Positions 60,988 through 64,000 of a DNA stretch of 64,000 bases are shown here, piece after piece; position 1 is the stretch's first letter; the number at the start of each line of letters is the position of its first letter. A program made the position numbers and the translations under genes. Under the pieces are notes generated by a model. It was not told the origin of the DNA. It saw only the letters and a program-made list of their open reading frames with translations, and ran no database searches. The stretch is from Thermoleophilia bacterium (GTDB taxonomy: Bacteria; Actinomycetota; Thermoleophilia; Solirubrobacterales; 70-9), in NCBI GenBank assembly GCA_016650125.1, contig JAENWT010000001.1:1-64000 (forward strand), given 5' to 3'.

Positions 60988-62904
60988 GTGCTGGGGATGA
61001 ATTTCAAGGAGGGGCATGGGGGATGCCGGTGGGCGCTTTCGGCGCTGGCCGCGCTTCTGCTGGCTTTGACCGGTACTTCGGCCGCCGCGGCCGGTGTCGC
61101 CGACCGTGAAGCCGACCCGGTCGTCCTGACCGGGGCCCAGACCCCGGCCCTGGTCGGCATCGCCCCGGACGACGTCGTCGCCTTCCGCTGGAACGGCGCC
61201 TGGAAGCAGATCCCGGTGCAGGTCGACGAGCGTAAGGTGGCCGACTACCGCGTCATCCGCCAGGGTTCCGATGCGGAGTTCAAGGGAGAAGTCTACGCCG
61301 ACCCCGATACCTATACCGGGGCCGATGGTGTGGCCCAGATGAGCGTGGCAAATCCGTCCGTTCCGGTCCCGGGAACCGCCGGAGATCCCAATCTCGACCA
61401 GGACGACGAGATCGCCCTGATGAGCGAGGACTCCGGAAGTTCAGCTTTCGGCAAGGCGGATCCAGCCGGGGTCGACGGCAGCACCCGGACCCCGGTCCGC
61501 ATCAAGGACCCGCTCGGCACCGGGGCAGTGAGCTACGTCTACCTGTTCCGGAAGACGAGGGACCTCGACCCGGCTGCGGGCACGGATTACGTGAGCTACG
61601 AATGGAAGTTCGAGCCGGCCCTGGTCCCGGGCTACTTCAAGGAGGCGGGCGTCACGGGACTGGGCTACAACTTCGGTGGGATCGACGACGTTTCGACCTA
61701 CCCGCCCGCGAATCCGGAGGCGTCATCGGTCGAGACCGACCTCTATTCACAAACTTTCCCCGGCAAGTGGCTGGTTGAAGGCCTGAAAATCACCGCGGGC
61801 ACCGCCAGCGGGGTGGACATCCTCGACGGCGACAAGTCGACAGTTGGAACTTCGAGCTGTGACCGCAACGAACTGACCTTCAGCCGTGGCGGCGGCGGCT
61901 TCATCGCCGCGATCGACGGCCCGGTGCGGGCGATTCGTTCGTACATCGGCGCCAACAGCGGCACTTACACCCAGCGTGACCAGACTTACTATGAAGGCCG
62001 CGTCGACACCCGCACCTTCCTCCGGGTTCATTCAGGAATCGACAACATCGTCACCGCAATGGACTACTCCGAGGCGGCCAAACAGATGACCTACCGTAAT
62101 TCGCTGAACCCCGGCGGAGTCACGATTGACGGCATGACCGATACCGTCGTAGGGGGACAACTTTCGTGGGAACAGGTGACCGGCGGCCAGGGCTCGGCCA
62201 CCCTGATCGCCCGCGTCTCGACTGACATCTCACCGATCACGGTCTCCTCCTTCTACCTGGACAGCGAAGACGTCAGCAACAGCTCGATGCGGTGCTCCGG
62301 CGACACCGATGCCTTTGGTGCGAGCGGACCGAATGTGGTCGGCACGAACAACTTCAATACGGACCCGACGGGTGCCGGGCCGGTCAAGCATCTGACGGCG
62401 ACCCGTTACACCTACATCGATCCTCCGGGTGCAACCAGGGAGAAGGCCATGCTGCGCTCGCAGCAGGTCGACTCGCCGCTGGTGATCTCGACCGGCGCCG
62501 GCACCGATCCGACCGATCCGATCCCGGACCCGGACCCCGATCCGCCCGGAACTCCCGGCCGGACCAACTGGGTCGGCCTCAAGGTCAGCGTCAAGCCCGC
62601 CAGGGTGAAGGCCGGGATCGGCGAGCGAAAGGTATTCCGGGTCAAGGTCCGCAACATCGGCGACCTGCCGGGCAAGCGCCTGAAGGTCTGTCCGCGGGGT
62701 AGCGACCGGCTCGTACGAACCGGCGACTGCAGGAAGATGAAGAAACTGCGTCCCGGCAAGTCAGCCGGATTCAGGTTCCGCGCAACGCTCCGCCACGCCG
62801 CCGCCGACAAGCCGAAGGTGAAAATCAGATTCCGCGCGAAGGCCAACAACAGCAAGGCACGGGGGTCCGCCGGCATCATGCTCACCATTCCGTCTGGTCG
62901 TTGA
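60988..62904 (+). CDS. Large secreted protein with CARDB-like C-terminal domain
   Basis: The 638-residue exported protein (GTG 60988 or ATG 60997) has a signal peptide ending at AAAAG. A long beta-rich domain of unknown family occupies residues 45-500, with Asp/Gly-rich turns (DPNLDQDDEIALMSEDSG) that may bind calcium. A PDPDPDPPG linker leads to a CARDB-like basic domain (VGLKVSVKPARVKAGIGERKVFRVKVRNIGDLPGKRLKVCPRG) with two cysteines. It resembles the tails of other secreted proteins here. No enzyme motif is seen. Confidence 0.7.
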   Translation: MLGMNFKEGHGGCRWALSALAALLLALTGTSAAAAGVADREADPVVLTGAQTPALVGIAPDDVVAFRWNGAWKQIPVQVDERKVADYRVIRQGSDAEFKGEVYADPDTYTGADGVAQMSVANPSVPVPGTAGDPNLDQDDEIALMSEDSGSSAFGKADPAGVDGSTRTPVRIKDPLGTGAVSYVYLFRKTRDLDPAAGTDYVSYEWKFEPALVPGYFKEAGVTGLGYNFGGIDDVSTYPPANPEASSVETDLYSQTFPGKWLVEGLKITAGTASGVDILDGDKSTVGTSSCDRNELTFSRGGGGFIAAIDGPVRAIRSYIGANSGTYTQRDQTYYEGRVDTRTFLRVHSGIDNIVTAMDYSEAAKQMTYRNSLNPGGVTIDGMTDTVVGGQLSWEQVTGGQGSATLIARVSTDISPITVSSFYLDSEDVSNSSMRCSGDTDAFGASGPNVVGTNNFNTDPTGAGPVKHLTATRYTYIDPPGATREKAMLRSQQVDSPLVISTGAGTDPTDPIPDPDPDPPGTPGRTNWVGLKVSVKPARVKAGIGERKVFRVKVRNIGDLPGKRLKVCPRGSDRLVRTGDCRKMKKLRPGKSAGFRFRATLRHAAADKPKVKIRFRAKANNSKARGSAGIMLTIPSGR

Positions 62905-62926
62905 TCGGTCTTCCGCGTTGGCGGGC

Positions 62927-63655
62927 TTAAATCCAGCTCGACGGGAATGCGCCCTGGGGGACCAGGCCGTCGTATTCCGGGAAGTAGCGGCGGGCGATGC
63001 GCTCGGCCGAGGTTCCTTCGAGGCTCGAATGCAGGTCGCCCACGGTCATCAAGACCCTGATCGTCGACGCGATCTGGAGGTCGGCCGCGGTCGGATCCTC
63101 GCCGTCGATCAGGCCCTGGTCGGCGAACGTGCTGATCTGTTTGACCATCCCGGGGAAGGCCTTGAGGTCTTCGGCCAGCAGCTCACAGGTGATGCCGTGG
63201 TACTTCCAGGTCGAGCGGATGAACTTCATGGCGAAGTCGGTTCCGGCCGGGTCGAGCGGACCGGCACCGCCGAAGATGCCCATCGCTTCGGGCCGGAAGT
63301 AGAGGGCGCCCCAGGGCAGCCGCCGCCCGAGGTCCTGGAGGTGACCGTCCGCCCAGGCCTCCGCGGCGCGGACCTCATCGGCGATCCCGGCCGGGTATAG
63401 CGGGTTCTCCGGGACCAGCTCTTCGAGACGCTCGAGGATCGCGGTCGAGCCGTGGACGAGTTCGCCGTCGATCGTCATGCCGGGAACCGTGCGCCTGCCT
63501 TCGCCGTAGATCTCCTCGACCTGGTTGCCGTGCTTGCCCATGTCGAGGTCGACCACTTCATATTCGAGGCCCTTGAGCTCGAGTGCGGCCCGGGCGGTCA
63601 TGCAGGGGTGGGACGGCGGCAGGACGTGAAGGGTGATCGTTCCGGCTGTTGGCAT
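62927..63655 (-). CDS. Glutathione S-transferase-like protein (paralog 2)
   Basis: The 242-residue protein has the same layout as the gene at 58.8-59.5 kb: LHVLPPSHPCMTARAALELKGLEYEV, VPGMTIDGELVHGSTAILERLEEL, and a helical C-terminal half with DPTAADLQIASTIRVLMTVGDLH. The two share SHPCMTARA, NPLYP, QDLGRR, FRPxxMGxFxGAG and F-FPxxWI endings, so they are tandem-like paralogs separated by three genes. The thiol co-substrate is unknown. Confidence 0.8.
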   Translation of the reverse strand: MPTAGTITLHVLPPSHPCMTARAALELKGLEYEVVDLDMGKHGNQVEEIYGEGRRTVPGMTIDGELVHGSTAILERLEELVPENPLYPAGIADEVRAAEAWADGHLQDLGRRLPWGALYFRPEAMGIFGGAGPLDPAGTDFAMKFIRSTWKYHGITCELLAEDLKAFPGMVKQISTFADQGLIDGEDPTAADLQIASTIRVLMTVGDLHSSLEGTSAERIARRYFPEYDGLVPQGAFPSSWI

Positions 63656-63755
63656 ACGGAAACCCTACCGCCCGTCTGACGGCAGGCAGATCGGGCCGAA
63701 CCGCTACCGTGACGGCATGAAGAACCAGCGCGCTTTGAACGGCTGAGGCCGGACC

Positions 63756-64000
63756 TTGGCCGCACCGGGTGAAGACTTGGTACCGGCAAGCCTGGCCGTG
63801 CCGAAGGGCGGCCAGAGCTACGAGCTGACCGGCATGTCACGCGGCCCGTGGCAGGCCGATGCCGCCCACGGCGGGCCCCCGGCCGCACTGCTCGTGCGGG
63901 AGGCCGAGAGGCATTGTGACGACGGGCAGCTGCGTCTGCTCTCGCTTTCGAGCACTTTCTACGGGCCGGTGATGCTCGGCGGGATCGAGATCACCTCCGA
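63756..64000 (+). CDS. Acyl-CoA thioesterase family protein, 5' part only
   Basis: The open frame begins at TTG 63756 (or GTG 63798) and runs off the window. It contains YELTGMSRGPWQADAAHGGPPAALLVREAERH and LSLSSTFYGPVMLGGIEI, matching the N-terminal hotdog domain of TesB-like acyl-CoA thioesterases. A 9-codon ATG-initiated frame (63718-63747) lies just upstream in another phase. The start is uncertain, and the C-terminal half lies outside the window. Confidence 0.7.
   Translation, partial: MAAPGEDLVPASLAVPKGGQSYELTGMSRGPWQADAAHGGPPAALLVREAERHCDDGQLRLLSLSSTFYGPVMLGGIEITS

Noticed and set aside
63718-63747. Nine-codon frame before the thioesterase as a leader peptide
   Set aside because: There is no attenuator structure or clear ribosome site, and the thioesterase start is itself uncertain.

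Overview
The window is high-GC, densely packed actinobacterial chromosome. Several traits point to a soil member of the Thermoleophilia (Solirubrobacterales-like): secreted proteins whose leader resembles the [12 protein letters not shown] type and which carry collagen-like tails, repeated lysine/arginine-rich C-terminal domains on secreted proteins, a DUF2510 protein, and a mycobacterial-type DesA3 desaturase with its reductase partner. GTG and TTG starts are frequent. I saw no rRNA, tRNA or CRISPR array.

Layout. 1-4.2 kb is an insertion-sequence graveyard: a left-truncated IS3 element, an ISL3-type transposase remnant, a nearly intact IS21 element (istA/istB) and an orphan excisionase-like gene. 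It is followed by a 5'-truncated sugar dehydrogenase (4.3-5.5 kb). 5.5-15.3 kb is ordinary accessory metabolism: DUF1295 and DUF2269-like membrane proteins, a sulfatase, a DUF1330 protein, a propeller-like protein, a crotonase, an NAGPA-type glycosidase, a GT4 glycosyltransferase, an MFS exporter and a beta-carbonic anhydrase. 15.4-24.1 kb holds a DEAD-box RNA helicase, FAD oxidoreductases, small secreted proteins, an FKBP, an OsmC protein and a secreted trypsin-like protease. 24.1-30.1 kb holds an aldose-epimerase/CHAD fusion, a fructosamine kinase, a BBE-type FAD oxidase and an SF2 helicase. 30.2-39.1 kb is rich in surface proteins (delta-60 repeat protein, collagen-like protein, subtilase) and includes a soxR regulatory module. 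39.2-44.5 kb holds a wrecked thiolase running into DUF2252, then a TetR / ferredoxin-reductase / DesA3-like desaturase group. 44.5-52.2 kb holds another secreted protein, an MFS pump, a crotonase, TetR and PucR-type regulators and a second acyl desaturase. 52.2-64 kb holds a siderophore-interacting protein, a conserved secreted protein, GreA, a zinc alcohol dehydrogenase, another MFS pump, a patatin, two glutathione-transferase-like paralogs, a cyclopropane-fatty-acid-synthase family enzyme, a large secreted protein and the start of a thioesterase.

How the genes work together. The strongest shared theme is acyl-lipid modification: two desaturases, a dedicated reductase, a CFA-synthase-like methyltransferase, a patatin, two crotonases, a thioesterase and local TetR/PucR regulators. 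A second theme is a set of secreted proteins sharing basic C-terminal modules, which may act as cell-surface anchors. The observations most worth following up are: (i) an aldose-1-epimerase fused in frame to a polyphosphate-binding-type CHAD domain beside a fructosamine kinase; (ii) two 67-nt palindromic elements that each supply the TAA stop codon of a neighbouring gene and show a compensatory base-pair change; (iii) a soxR-proximal MerR-type promoter with a 19-bp spacer reading into a luciferase-like-domain gene, plus a perfect 20-bp-arm hairpin in the soxR leader; and (iv) several gene wrecks that mark rearrangement points.
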